Part shown: positions 25,786 through 34,290 of the stretch, one piece after another
Position numbering within the stretch: the stretch's first letter is position 1
Layout: every line of letters starts with the position of its first letter
Position numbers and translations under genes: made by a program
NCBI GenBank assembly: GCA_020636105.1
Contig: JACJYL010000001.1
Location: forward strand, 1,984,001-2,048,000
DNA: 64,000 nucleotides
Direction: 5' to 3'
DNA from: Lewinellaceae bacterium
GTDB taxonomy: Bacteria > Bacteroidota > Bacteroidia > Chitinophagales > Saprospiraceae
The notes under the pieces: generated by a model
What the model saw: the letters and a program-made list of their open reading frames with translations, nothing else
The model's database searches: none
What the model was told of the DNA's origin: nothing

Positions 25786-26850
25786 CATCACAGGCAGGGC
25801 CCGGCTGTTGAATCCATACAGCGCCAGGTTTTCCCAGGAAGATCCGTCGGACGCCTCCGGGCCGTTAAAGGCAATCAACTCGCCTCCCCAATAACAAAAG
25901 CCCAGGCCCCTGATGGTTCCCTTGACTATCCCCTTGATCCTGTTCACAAAATCTTTTTGTCCTGCGGTGGTCGCCGGGTAATCCGGTAAGATCAAATCGT
26001 CTTCACTTCCCACGATATTATTCGTCCAGTCATTCCAATCCAATGTGAAAGGATAGGCCGTTTCAGCGATCATAATGTCTTTATCATAAGTCTGAACCAT
26101 AGTATTTAAAGTAGTCGTCAAAAGCTGCAAATCCTTTCCGTGATAAAAAGGATAGTAGGACAACCCAATGATGTCATAATCGAGGTTTGTTAATTTGTTG
26201 AAAAACCAGGTCGGGTTATTGATTCCTGCAAAATGAATGATCGTTTTGGTTTGTGGGTCATTATCACGAACAGCCTGTAATCCTGTCGCCATCAATTCCA
26301 CAAACTGGCTTTCGTTTGAACTGATTTTACCGTAAGGATAAAGTATTCCTCCATTATTCTCATTTCCGATCTGGATGTATTCAGGATGTATTTCTGATAC
26401 AATTTTAGCCGTGTAGGCATACATACTGTCTTTCACCTGGGCATAGGTCAACCCCTGCCATGCTGTCGGAGTAACCTGACTGCCGGGATCGGCCCAGGTG
26501 TCTGAATAATGTACCGTGAGCCAAACCCTCAATCCCGCTGCTTTGATCTCTTCTGCAAAATTTTTCACCTCCTCGAAACCTGAATATCCCCCGGCCGGAT
26601 TGTGCCACAAGCGCAATCTGACCGTATTGCCCCCATTGTTTTTAAAAGTGGTAAGGATGTTTTCATATTTTCCGTCTGCATTGAAATAAGCCGCGAGGGT
26701 GGTGGCTTCAATTTTAGGGATGGCAGAAAAATCCGCTGCCCTGATGAGGCTGAAATCAACGACCACAGGTTCCGGAACGTCAGGCTCGGGTTTCCCGCAT
26801 GCCGCAATGAGCAATAAAAGGAATATCAGGTATTTTTGCATGGAGCGCAT
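25768..26850 (-). CDS. GH53 endo-beta-1,4-galactanase lipoprotein
   Basis: 360 residues from ATG 26850; TTG 26856 and ATG 26841 are alternatives. Lipobox LIAAC near residue 18. The GH53 barrel shows AADFSAIPKIEA at the start, VRLRLWHNP, HYSDTWADPGSQ, the acid/base Glu in QIGNENNGG and the nucleophile Glu in MIAETAYPF. The enzyme cuts beta-1,4-galactan such as the side chains of pectin. The gene follows the GH2 gene after 10 bp, so the two form a galactan-degrading operon: endo-cleavage outside and beta-galactosidase trimming. Its last codons are the seed of the downstream tandem repeat array. Confidence 0.93.
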   Translation of the reverse strand: MRSMQKYLIFLLLLIAACGKPEPDVPEPVVVDFSLIRAADFSAIPKIEATTLAAYFNADGKYENILTTFKNNGGNTVRLRLWHNPAGGYSGFEEVKNFAEEIKAAGLRVWLTVHYSDTWADPGSQVTPTAWQGLTYAQVKDSMYAYTAKIVSEIHPEYIQIGNENNGGILYPYGKISSNESQFVELMATGLQAVRDNDPQTKTIIHFAGINNPTWFFNKLTNLDYDIIGLSYYPFYHGKDLQLLTTTLNTMVQTYDKDIMIAETAYPFTLDWNDWTNNIVGSEDDLILPDYPATTAGQKDFVNRIKGIVKGTIRGLGFCYWGGELIAFNGPEASDGSSWENLALYGFNSRALPVMEAFGK

Positions 26851-26860
26851 GTTCAAATTT

Positions 26861-29296
26861 TTAATTGGTATTAATTTTTAACGTTTCCCCTTTAATCTCC
26901 CGGCCTGAAACTTCCACCTCGATGATTCCTGCCTTCTTTTCTGCACCGATGATGAGCATGGCTTTGCCGTAAAAAAGGTTCACTTTGTTTGACTTGAAGG
27001 CGTTCATCGATTGGGGATTCCCATTTCCTACACCGGCAATGGCACCCGGCCCACTGAGCTTTATCTCTAATGGATGATCGGCCAGGGGACATAAATTGCC
27101 GTCTTTGTCCACCGCTTCGATGAGCACAAATGACAGGTCGTGACCATCGGCATGAATGGTCTGGCGATCCGTGGTCAATTTTAGTTTATAGGGTTTACCG
27201 GCCGTTTTCATGGTGCTGCGCCCAATTTCCTGTCCTTCTTTATATGCAACAGCCAAAAGTTCACCAGGTTCATACACCACCTCTTTCCACATGAGCCTGA
27301 AGCGTTCGGCAGAATTGGATGATTTTGGGTCTTTACATTTTTCACCCAGGGATTTTCCATTCAGGAACAACTCTGCACAATCCCCGTTGGTGTAAACAAA
27401 AACAGGGGTTGTCTGTCCCACCCTTTCATCCCAGTTCCAATGGGGTAAGATGTGGACGGTAGTTTCTTCTGGTTTCCAGTAACTTTTGTACAGGTAATAT
27501 CTATCCTTGGGAATCCCGCAAAGGTCAACAATTCCAAAATAGGAACTCCGGGAAGCTTCTTTGTCCGACATACCATGCTCTTTGACCCATTTATTGTTAT
27601 ACGGTGTGGGTTCACCGATATAGTCGAATCCTGTCCAGACAAATTCTCCTGCCACATAAGGTTCATCCTGCTGCCACATAAAATCATCATCACCGATCTC
27701 GGCCCACCAGGGAGCATTGAGATCGTAGGAACTTACCTGCAGGGAATTGGTAAATGCCGTCTTGTCTTCGGGCAATGGGAATTCATAAAATCCGCGGGTA
27801 CTCACGGTAGAAGCCGATTCGCTGATGATCACCGCCTTGTCGGGTTCCAGTTGTCGGGCAAGTTTGTAGCGGCGACCATAGTTCCAGCTGTGGACATCGT
27901 AGTATCTGTAATGTCCGAGCATAGCACTTTGTTCGCTGTCACAGACCAGCGTATTGGGGCGGGAATCATCGTATTTTTCAAGGTAATTGATCATAGTCTG
28001 CAGCCGCTGAAATCCGTTGTTGATATTCCACTGTACGTCTCCGATCTCATTGCCTACACTCCATAAGAAGATAGACGGGTGGTTTCGGTCCCTCATGACA
28101 AAATTGCGCATGTTCCTGTGGGCGAAATCGTCGAAATCCGTGGTATCGAGGATGTCGGCCTTGGCATCGTATTTATCGAATATTTCATCCAGGACAAGCA
28201 AGCCCATCCTGTCGCAAAGTTCGAGCAATTCGGGTGCCGGAGCATTGTGACTGGTGCGGATAGCATTACATCCCATACCCTGCATTATTTGCAATTGACG
28301 CTCCATGGCTCTTTCGTTGAAAGCTGCCCCCAGTGGTCCGAGATCATGATGTAAATTAACCCCTTTGAGCTGAACCCTCCGGTCGTTGAGGTAAAAACCA
28401 TGATTGGGGGTAAAACGAATGTCTCTCACCCCAAAGGTGGATTCGTATGTATCTGAAAGTTTTTCTCCCTTATAAACCCTGGTGACCACTTTATACAAAT
28501 GTGGATCATCAATGTCCCACCGGTGAGGATTGGAAAGGGTGACTGTCGTTTCAAGTGTTCGCCGCTTATGGGGCAATATTTTTTCTTTCACCTCCCGTGT
28601 AGCGACTTCCTGGTTGTTCCCATTGTAAAAAGTATGGATTAATTTCACATCGGCCGCATCGTCGGCGGCATTGTTGATGGTTGTGGCCACCTGAACATCC
28701 GCAAAATGAGGTTTGATAATCGGGGTCGTAATGTAAGTTCCCCAAATATCAACATGAACCGGATTGACGGTGATCAGCTGAATTTTTCGGTAAATGCCCG
28801 CTCCGGGGTACCAGCGACTGTCATGATCGCGGGTATCTGCGTGGACAGCAAGAAGGTTGGCTTGCCCAGGCTTCGCCAAATCAGTTATATCCAGGTAAAA
28901 GGAGTTATATCCGTAATCCCATTGTCCGGCCAGTTTTCCGTTGACATACACTTTGGGGAACGCCATCACGCCATCAAATAACAAGTAAATGCGTTTACCT
29001 GAATCGGATGGGGGAATATTAATTGATTTCCGGTACCAGCCTTCCCCTTTCCAGGGCAATTTCCCGGTGTCTCCGTTTCCCTCTGTTTCAAAAGGGCCGG
29101 GGATCGCCCAATCGTGGGGAACCACCACGTTTTGCCAGCGGGAATCGTCAAAATTTTGCTGAAAGGCAGATTCGTTATGCCCTTTTTGGAATTTCCAGCC
29201 CGTATTGAGCAGGGTGACGGTTCGTTCCTGGGCAAAAATGGTAAAGGGAAGCAAAAGAAAAGCCAGGGAAAGTAAGTGTATCGTTCTTAGTTTCAT
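26861..29296 (-). CDS. GH2 beta-galactosidase, secreted
   Basis: 811 residues with a signal peptide (to about residue 22, IFAQ). Order: GH2 sugar-binding domain (about 25-185), immunoglobulin-like domain (190-300), TIM barrel (305-600) with the acid/base Glu417 in SVGNEIGD and the nucleophile Glu493 in ISESAST, then a DUF4982-type domain and a terminal Ig-like domain (about 700-811). This is the usual set-up of Bacteroidota GH2 beta-galactosidases. In context with GH53 the substrate is probably galacto-oligosaccharide from galactan, though GH2 also covers other activities. An imperfect palindrome CATATC-T-GATATG lies at 29389-29401, some 90 bp upstream. Confidence 0.9.
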   Translation of the reverse strand: MKLRTIHLLSLAFLLLPFTIFAQERTVTLLNTGWKFQKGHNESAFQQNFDDSRWQNVVVPHDWAIPGPFETEGNGDTGKLPWKGEGWYRKSINIPPSDSGKRIYLLFDGVMAFPKVYVNGKLAGQWDYGYNSFYLDITDLAKPGQANLLAVHADTRDHDSRWYPGAGIYRKIQLITVNPVHVDIWGTYITTPIIKPHFADVQVATTINNAADDAADVKLIHTFYNGNNQEVATREVKEKILPHKRRTLETTVTLSNPHRWDIDDPHLYKVVTRVYKGEKLSDTYESTFGVRDIRFTPNHGFYLNDRRVQLKGVNLHHDLGPLGAAFNERAMERQLQIMQGMGCNAIRTSHNAPAPELLELCDRMGLLVLDEIFDKYDAKADILDTTDFDDFAHRNMRNFVMRDRNHPSIFLWSVGNEIGDVQWNINNGFQRLQTMINYLEKYDDSRPNTLVCDSEQSAMLGHYRYYDVHSWNYGRRYKLARQLEPDKAVIISESASTVSTRGFYEFPLPEDKTAFTNSLQVSSYDLNAPWWAEIGDDDFMWQQDEPYVAGEFVWTGFDYIGEPTPYNNKWVKEHGMSDKEASRSSYFGIVDLCGIPKDRYYLYKSYWKPEETTVHILPHWNWDERVGQTTPVFVYTNGDCAELFLNGKSLGEKCKDPKSSNSAERFRLMWKEVVYEPGELLAVAYKEGQEIGRSTMKTAGKPYKLKLTTDRQTIHADGHDLSFVLIEAVDKDGNLCPLADHPLEIKLSGPGAIAGVGNGNPQSMNAFKSNKVNLFYGKAMLIIGAEKKAGIIEVEVSGREIKGETLKINTN

Positions 29297-29644
29297 CGTT
29301 TAGTTTTTGAACTGGTAACTTAAAAAGATCATCCTTTCTCAATGATGAACAAGAACCTCCAAAATACATTTTTTCTCCCTTTTTGCCTCATATCTGATAT
29401 GGATTTAAAAAAAAATAACCCAAAGGGTAACCTTTTTAATATCTCCGTGATAAAGGCATAAAGCTGTCAAACAAATAGAGAGGAGTTTCTCCAAAAAATC
29501 ATACAATCCCCAAACTCCTGCTACGTTTGCAAAATGTATATATCCCTATGAACATCCTCCGGGAATAAAGCAACTTCTACATCTCATTTGTGTAAAACAA
29601 CCCTTTTTCAAGACCGGTTCCGCTGATCCCGCGGACCGGTTTTT
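29297..29644. other. Intergenic region upstream of the GH2 gene
   Basis: 348 bp. It holds the 13-bp palindrome CATATCTGATATG (29389-29401), a possible operator for the galactan operon, and the hairpin at 29613-29647. No small gene was seen. Confidence 0.4.
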
Positions 29645-29647
29645 TTA
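29613..29647. terminator. Hairpin terminator after the T9SS cargo gene
   Basis: ACCGGTTCCGC (29613-29623) pairs with GCGGACCGGT (29631-29640) with one bulge. A T-run follows on the plus strand (29641-29647), so it could end transcripts from both sides. The stop codon of the gene at 29645-31162 overlaps its edge. Confidence 0.6.
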
Positions 29648-31162
29648 TCTCAGCAAGGTAAAACTCCCGGAGCGGGTTTCTTTTTGAGCCCTGTCTTCAA
29701 ATTGGTATTGAACCACAAAAGTATACACCCCCACCTGGGCCGGACGTCCCTGGAAGGTGCCGTCCCAAAACTTGCCGGGAGTATCCGATTCATATATTTT
29801 AACTCCCCAACGGTTGAAAATGGAATAATTAAAATCCGCCAGCGGACAGGTATTGTAAACTTCGAATTCATCGTTTATTCCATCAGAATTGGGGGAAAAC
29901 ACATTGGGAAAAGCCAGGAAACAATCACAGTACAACTCCCGTAAGGCCACCACGACCGTATCGGCAACCCGGCATCCATATCGTTCTACCTCCACCCAAT
30001 ACGTTCCGGGACCATTGGCCACGTAATTGCTGGTTGTCGAACCGTCCTGCCAGGTAAAGGCTCCCTCATCAATGCCGGGGGAAAGGTACAGAAAATAACT
30101 GTCGCAAAGACTGGTATCCGGTCCGAGGTCCACTACAGGCGGGTCGTTGTAAATGACTTCCACGCCTTTAGTGAGGCTGCAATTCCCAAGGGTCACCGTG
30201 ACTTCATAGTATCCCTCATTAGTAACCTCATAAACAGGAGCAGTAGATCCATCCTGCCATAAATAACTCGATCCGGGATAAGTCACATCTATCTGGTATT
30301 GGTCCCCGACACAAACATTGACTTCCGGGTCAATATCCAACTGAGGGCCCGGAACGAAATCGATGACCACCGTATCCCTGCTGGTACATAAATTGGCGGA
30401 AACTTCCACCCAATAAGTTCCCGGTTGTGTAACGTTAAAAGTGGGAGACGTAGAGCCGTTTTGCCAAAGATAAACCCCGTTTTTTGTCTCTACATCAAGG
30501 GTATAGGTGTCGCCCACACACAGGGTGGTATCTGGCCCCAGGTCCACCTGGCAAACAGGGATAATCTTCACATCATCGATATAACATGCATTAAAAAGGT
30601 CGACCTCCAGTTTTCCAAAAGTTACATAATTATAGTCCGATGAAGGAATGAAGGTAAAACTATGCTGTACCCACTCTTCGGGAACCGACAGGGGGAGCGT
30701 ATCCCTGTTATTCATTCCGACCTCCGCCGCAGGCATTCCGTCACTAAATCCCAGGATAATGCTTGCGGTGGTAGCGTTGACATCGTCATTTATTTTCGAA
30801 TAGGCGGCATAAAAGGAAATGGTGTACTCCTGGTCTGCGATTAATGGTGAAGTCAGGGTTTGTCCAAACACTTCATTATTGGGGCCCGGGATGAGCACCC
30901 CGTTGAAAAAACGGACCCATCTGACGCCCTGGGGAGAAGGATTTTGGATTTTATAAGGCAATGTCTGGCAGGTGGCGGGTGAACTGTCACAATAATCCGG
31001 CGTTCCTGAAACAATGTTCCAGCCGGAAGGCAGGGTATTCAGGCCCGTCTGCCCGAGCTCCATGTCGCCGTTAAATACCATTTGTCCGCTCAGGGGCGAC
31101 ACTATCATTAACAAAGAAAAGAGAATAGTTACCAGGTAATTCATGAGATCTTTTATCATCAT
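29645..31162 (-). CDS. T9SS type B cargo protein with Ig-like repeats
   Basis: 505 residues with a signal peptide (to about residue 27, LSGQ). Residues 28-200 form a carbohydrate-binding-like jelly-roll (VFNGDMELGQTG ... YVTFGKLEVDLFNACYIDDV). Three Ig/PKD-type repeats follow, each starting like DLGPDTTLCVGDTYTLDV and containing a YLWQNGSTSPTF-type strand. The C-terminal about 90 residues are the gliding/CHU_C type B sorting domain (FPNVFSPNSDGINDEFEV, FNRWGVKIYESD, WDGTFQGR, GVYTFVVQY). The protein is exported by the type IX system and kept at or released from the surface. The binding target is unknown. Confidence 0.9.
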   Translation of the reverse strand: MMIKDLMNYLVTILFSLLMIVSPLSGQMVFNGDMELGQTGLNTLPSGWNIVSGTPDYCDSSPATCQTLPYKIQNPSPQGVRWVRFFNGVLIPGPNNEVFGQTLTSPLIADQEYTISFYAAYSKINDDVNATTASIILGFSDGMPAAEVGMNNRDTLPLSVPEEWVQHSFTFIPSSDYNYVTFGKLEVDLFNACYIDDVKIIPVCQVDLGPDTTLCVGDTYTLDVETKNGVYLWQNGSTSPTFNVTQPGTYWVEVSANLCTSRDTVVIDFVPGPQLDIDPEVNVCVGDQYQIDVTYPGSSYLWQDGSTAPVYEVTNEGYYEVTVTLGNCSLTKGVEVIYNDPPVVDLGPDTSLCDSYFLYLSPGIDEGAFTWQDGSTTSNYVANGPGTYWVEVERYGCRVADTVVVALRELYCDCFLAFPNVFSPNSDGINDEFEVYNTCPLADFNYSIFNRWGVKIYESDTPGKFWDGTFQGRPAQVGVYTFVVQYQFEDRAQKETRSGSFTLLR

Positions 31163-31274
31163 TCTGCACAGCTTACTGAAAATTTTCTACCTAATTAAAA
31201 ACTCAAATGACGCTAAAATATTGCCTGAGCCAATCTCACAAATGAGTTCATAACCCAGCGCCTGCCCCACAAAA

Positions 31275-31315
31275 AAGCCTTGTTTGAAGGGGACTTACCC
31301 CATCAGACAAGGCTT
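31275..31315 (-). terminator. Intrinsic terminator
   Basis: AAGCCTTGT (31275-31283) pairs with ACAAGGCTT (31307-31315); on the minus strand a run of T follows. It ends the transcript of the small membrane protein gene at 31356-31559. Confidence 0.75.
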
Positions 31316-31355
31316 GGTTCATTGGTTGAATTCGAGCGTCTAACCAAATCGTAAA

Positions 31356-31559
31356 TTATTTTTTTCCTTCGTTTTTGCACGCATCCCCCGGTTTGGTTCC
31401 ACAAACGGTGCATTCCCCTATCTCATTTTTGAGCATTGGATTGTCAGAAGCACAGGTACCCCGGAATTCCTGCCCGATTACCAAATGTCTGATATTGATC
31501 AGTGCAAAAGAAATACCGAAAACGACAAAGACTACCAGTAAGACATATAAAAATTGCAT
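31356..31559 (-). CDS. Small membrane protein with conserved cysteines
   Basis: 67 residues from ATG 31559 (MQFLYVLLVVFVVFGISFAL); a longer frame to 31649 is rejected because it starts with unrelated charged sequence. One N-terminal helix is followed by RHLVIGQEFRGTCASDNP, ECTVCGTKPGDAC and a basic end. This is the short 'membrane or secreted protein' family widespread in Bacteroidota. The helix followed by conserved Cys recalls NqrM (DUF539), which delivers iron to Na+-NQR, but no nqr gene is nearby, so that is only a possibility. Confidence 0.72.
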   Translation of the reverse strand: MQFLYVLLVVFVVFGISFALINIRHLVIGQEFRGTCASDNPMLKNEIGECTVCGTKPGDACKNEGKK

Positions 31560-31773
31560 AATATGATGGTTTAAAAAAGTTTTTAATATTGAAAGCTTCC
31601 TATGGGTAAAAACAATTAATTGATAAAATAGATTTACTTTTGCGGTCAAAATTAGGGATTAACTGGTTAAAAACAGCTGTTTAAGCCAAATTTTTACCCA
31701 GTTAATCGTTACCAATATTTCAATGAATTCCATCCCCACCCATTTTCGAATCATTTAAACCTGCGTGATAATA

Positions 31774-32535
31774 ATGGAACAAAAATTAAAAGCATTTGAG
31801 CGTCTTTTGAACATTATGGACGAGCTTCGGGAACAATGCCCGTGGGACAGGAAACAAACCTTTCAGAGTTTGCGAAACCTGACTATTGAAGAGGCTTATG
31901 AACTTACGGACGAACTGCTCCATGAAAACATGGAGGGCATCAAAGAGGAGATCGGCGATCTTATGCTGCATATGGTTTTTTACGCTAAAATAGCCGATGA
32001 AAAAGGTTCCTTTGACATTGCAGACGCCTTGAATGCTGTTTGTGAAAAACTCATCAAACGCCACCCCCACATTTATGGTGACGTGACCGTCGCGGATGAT
32101 GAAGAGGTGAAACGCAACTGGGAGCAGCTCAAATTAAAAGAAGGCAAAAAATCCGTACTTTCAGGGGTGCCCAACAGCATGCCGGCCATGATCAAGGCTT
32201 ACCGGATGCAGGACAAAACGGCCCAGGTAGGTTTCGAATGGGAAAACAGCGGGCAGGTTTGGGAAAAAGTGGAGGAAGAGATGGCTGAATTCAAGGAAAC
32301 TATGGACAAAGATATGCCCCATGAAAAACGGGAAGAGGAGTTCGGCGACATCCTTTTTTCCCTGATCAATTACGCCAGGTTCCAGAATATCGACCCCGAA
32401 ACGGCGCTCGACAGAATCAATCATAAGTTCCGGAAAAGGTTTGAATATATTGAAAAAAATGCGGACAGAGACCTTCAGGAAATGAGCCTTGAGGAAATGG
32501 ATGCGCTTTGGAACGAGGCCAAAACGAGACTCTAA
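31774..32535 (+). CDS. mazG: Nucleoside triphosphate pyrophosphohydrolase MazG
   Basis: 253 residues from ATG 31774; an in-frame GTG at 31765 is rejected. Hydrolyses NTPs and dNTPs to monophosphates and PPi, clearing non-canonical nucleotides. The first MazG domain has LREQCPWDRKQTFQSL, EEAYELTDE and EEIGDLMLHMVFYAKI, the Mg-binding EExxE/ExxD set. A second, weaker MazG domain (about 150-235) has EEMAEFKE and EEFGDILFSLINYARF. Length and two-domain layout are normal for the family. Confidence 0.95.
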   Translation: MEQKLKAFERLLNIMDELREQCPWDRKQTFQSLRNLTIEEAYELTDELLHENMEGIKEEIGDLMLHMVFYAKIADEKGSFDIADALNAVCEKLIKRHPHIYGDVTVADDEEVKRNWEQLKLKEGKKSVLSGVPNSMPAMIKAYRMQDKTAQVGFEWENSGQVWEKVEEEMAEFKETMDKDMPHEKREEEFGDILFSLINYARFQNIDPETALDRINHKFRKRFEYIEKNADRDLQEMSLEEMDALWNEAKTRL

Positions 32536-32571
32536 GAAGGCAATTGGATTAGCAGTTTAAAAAATGATTTG

Positions 32572-32579
32572 TATATTTG
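32572..32579 (+). promoter_or_regulatory. Promoter -7 element
   Basis: TATATTTG matches TAnnTTTG, 93 bp before the ATG of the bifunctional nuclease gene. No good TTTG at the expected -33 position. Confidence 0.45.
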
Positions 32580-32672
32580 TCAGCTAATTAGAAGATGATC
32601 GAATTTTTTGGGGAAAAAATTAAACCCGGATAAAAGAGAAAGTGTTCTTTGGTTACTAACACAAAAATTGAA

Positions 32673-33272
32673 ATGAGAAAAATAGGTTTAGATATAGTAA
32701 CGCTTTCCCACAGCGTGACCCAATCAAATAACTACGCGGTTATCCTTGGCGAACAAAATGGCGACCGCAGACTTCCTATTGTTATTGGCAGTTTTGAGGC
32801 ACAGGCTATTGCTGTGGCATTGGAACAAATGGTTCCGAGCCGTCCCTTAACCCACGATCTTTTCAAAAATACACTGGAAACTTTCAATATCGATCTCAAA
32901 GAAGTCCTGATTAACAATCTTTTGGATGGCATTTTTTATGCCAAACTCATTTGTATTAAAGATGGAGAAGTTTTGGAGATCGATTCCCGGACTTCGGATG
33001 CTCTTGCCCTGGCCGTTCGCTTCGAATGCCCTATTTACACCTATGAATTCATCCTCGAATCCGCCGGTATTTTACTCGACGATATGGAAGGTGAACCCTC
33101 TGAGCAGGAGCCAGTTCGGAAACAACCCCGCCCTGCCCGCCAGGAGGTCGATTCTTTGGCTGCTTATTCGGAAGATGCCCTGGACAAACTGTTGGAAGAA
33201 GTCCTGGCCAATGAAGACTACGAAAAGGCTGCCCAGATTCGGGATGAAATGAACAGAAGAAAATCCCAGTAA
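32673..33272 (+). CDS. Bifunctional nuclease family (DUF151) with UVR motif
   Basis: 199 residues from ATG 32673; an in-frame TTG at 32649 is less likely. The BFN/DUF151 domain covers about 5-135 (LPIVIGSFEAQAIAVALEQM, SRPLTHDLFKNTLE, VLEIDSRTSDALALAVRF), a fold with reported RNase/DNase activity in plant members. A linker rich in Gln/Pro/Arg leads to a C-terminal UVR motif (LDKLLEEVLANEDYEKAAQI), the UvrB-UvrC interaction motif. This combination is common in Bacteroidota. It ends one base before the convergent threonine aldolase gene. Confidence 0.88.
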   Translation: MRKIGLDIVTLSHSVTQSNNYAVILGEQNGDRRLPIVIGSFEAQAIAVALEQMVPSRPLTHDLFKNTLETFNIDLKEVLINNLLDGIFYAKLICIKDGEVLEIDSRTSDALALAVRFECPIYTYEFILESAGILLDDMEGEPSEQEPVRKQPRPARQEVDSLAAYSEDALDKLLEEVLANEDYEKAAQIRDEMNRRKSQ

Positions 33273-33273
33273 T

Positions 33274-34290
33274 TTAAAAGGTCAACCCCGACAAGATCTC
33301 CAAAGTGTTTTCCAGCATGGCTTCTGTATAGTCAAGATGCGTTACAAAACGAATGGTTTGTGGCCCAAAGGGGGATGCCCCAATGCCTTTTTCTGTCAAC
33401 TTTTCCAAAAAACGGACCGCCGTCAAATCTCCCTCTAGATCAAAGATAACGATGTTGGTATGAACAGGTTTTACCCGTTTTACATAAGGCATTGTTTCCA
33501 GTAAATTTCCAATTTTTTTGGCACGCTGATGATCATCTTTCAGCCTATCCACATGATGATCCAGCGCATAAATACAAGCCGCGGCAAGATATCCTGCCTG
33601 GCGCATTCCTCCCCCCATCACCTTTCGAACCCGCCTCGCCTTTCGGATAAAATCAGCATCGCCAATCAAGACTGAACCTACCGGGGCCCCCAGTCCTTTG
33701 GATAAACAGACTGAAATGCTATCGAACAATGCCCCCATCTGCAAAGGGGTTTCCCCTGTCTCTACCAGCGCATTAAAAATGCGGGCACCATCGAGATGCA
33801 ATTTCATGCCTTTCCGGAGGCAAAGCTCACGGATGGGATCTATCTCATCGCAGGTATAATAACTTCCGCCTCCTTTATTACAGGTATTTTCCAGCACCAC
33901 TAATTTACTCAAAGACAACCAGTCCTGAACAGGTTTGATGGCGACCTCAACCTGTTCCGCCGTCATTTTACCGTATTCCCCCATGACAAGGTTTATCCCA
34001 ATGCCGGAGTTGTAGGCATAACCACCCACTTCGTACTGGTAAATATGAGAAGACTCCTCACAAATGACCTCATCCAGCGGCTGAGTATGCACCTTGATGG
34101 CTATTTGATTGGTCATGGTGCCCGAGGGACAGAAGAGGGCTGCTTCTTTGCCGAACAGGCCGGCCAGTTTTTTTTCAAGGGCATTGACGGTGGGGTCCTG
34201 TCCAAAAACATCATCCCCTACCTCGGCACTCATCATCGCCTGTAACATGCCCGCGGTGGGCCTGGTTACCGTATCGCTAATTAGATTCAT
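33274..34290 (-). CDS. ltaE: Low-specificity L-threonine aldolase
   Basis: 338 residues. PLP enzyme of the beta-eliminating lyase group that cleaves threonine or allo-threonine to glycine and acetaldehyde. Seen: SDTVTRPTAGMLQAM at the start, EVGDDVFGQDPTVN, FCPSGTMTNQIA (phosphate binding), HLDGARIFNA and the PLP lysine in CLSKGLGAPVGS. The length is typical. It follows the acyl-CoA ligase gene with no gap, so the two are probably co-transcribed. Confidence 0.92.
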   Translation of the reverse strand: MNLISDTVTRPTAGMLQAMMSAEVGDDVFGQDPTVNALEKKLAGLFGKEAALFCPSGTMTNQIAIKVHTQPLDEVICEESSHIYQYEVGGYAYNSGIGINLVMGEYGKMTAEQVEVAIKPVQDWLSLSKLVVLENTCNKGGGSYYTCDEIDPIRELCLRKGMKLHLDGARIFNALVETGETPLQMGALFDSISVCLSKGLGAPVGSVLIGDADFIRKARRVRKVMGGGMRQAGYLAAACIYALDHHVDRLKDDHQRAKKIGNLLETMPYVKRVKPVHTNIVIFDLEGDLTAVRFLEKLTEKGIGASPFGPQTIRFVTHLDYTEAMLENTLEILSGLTF

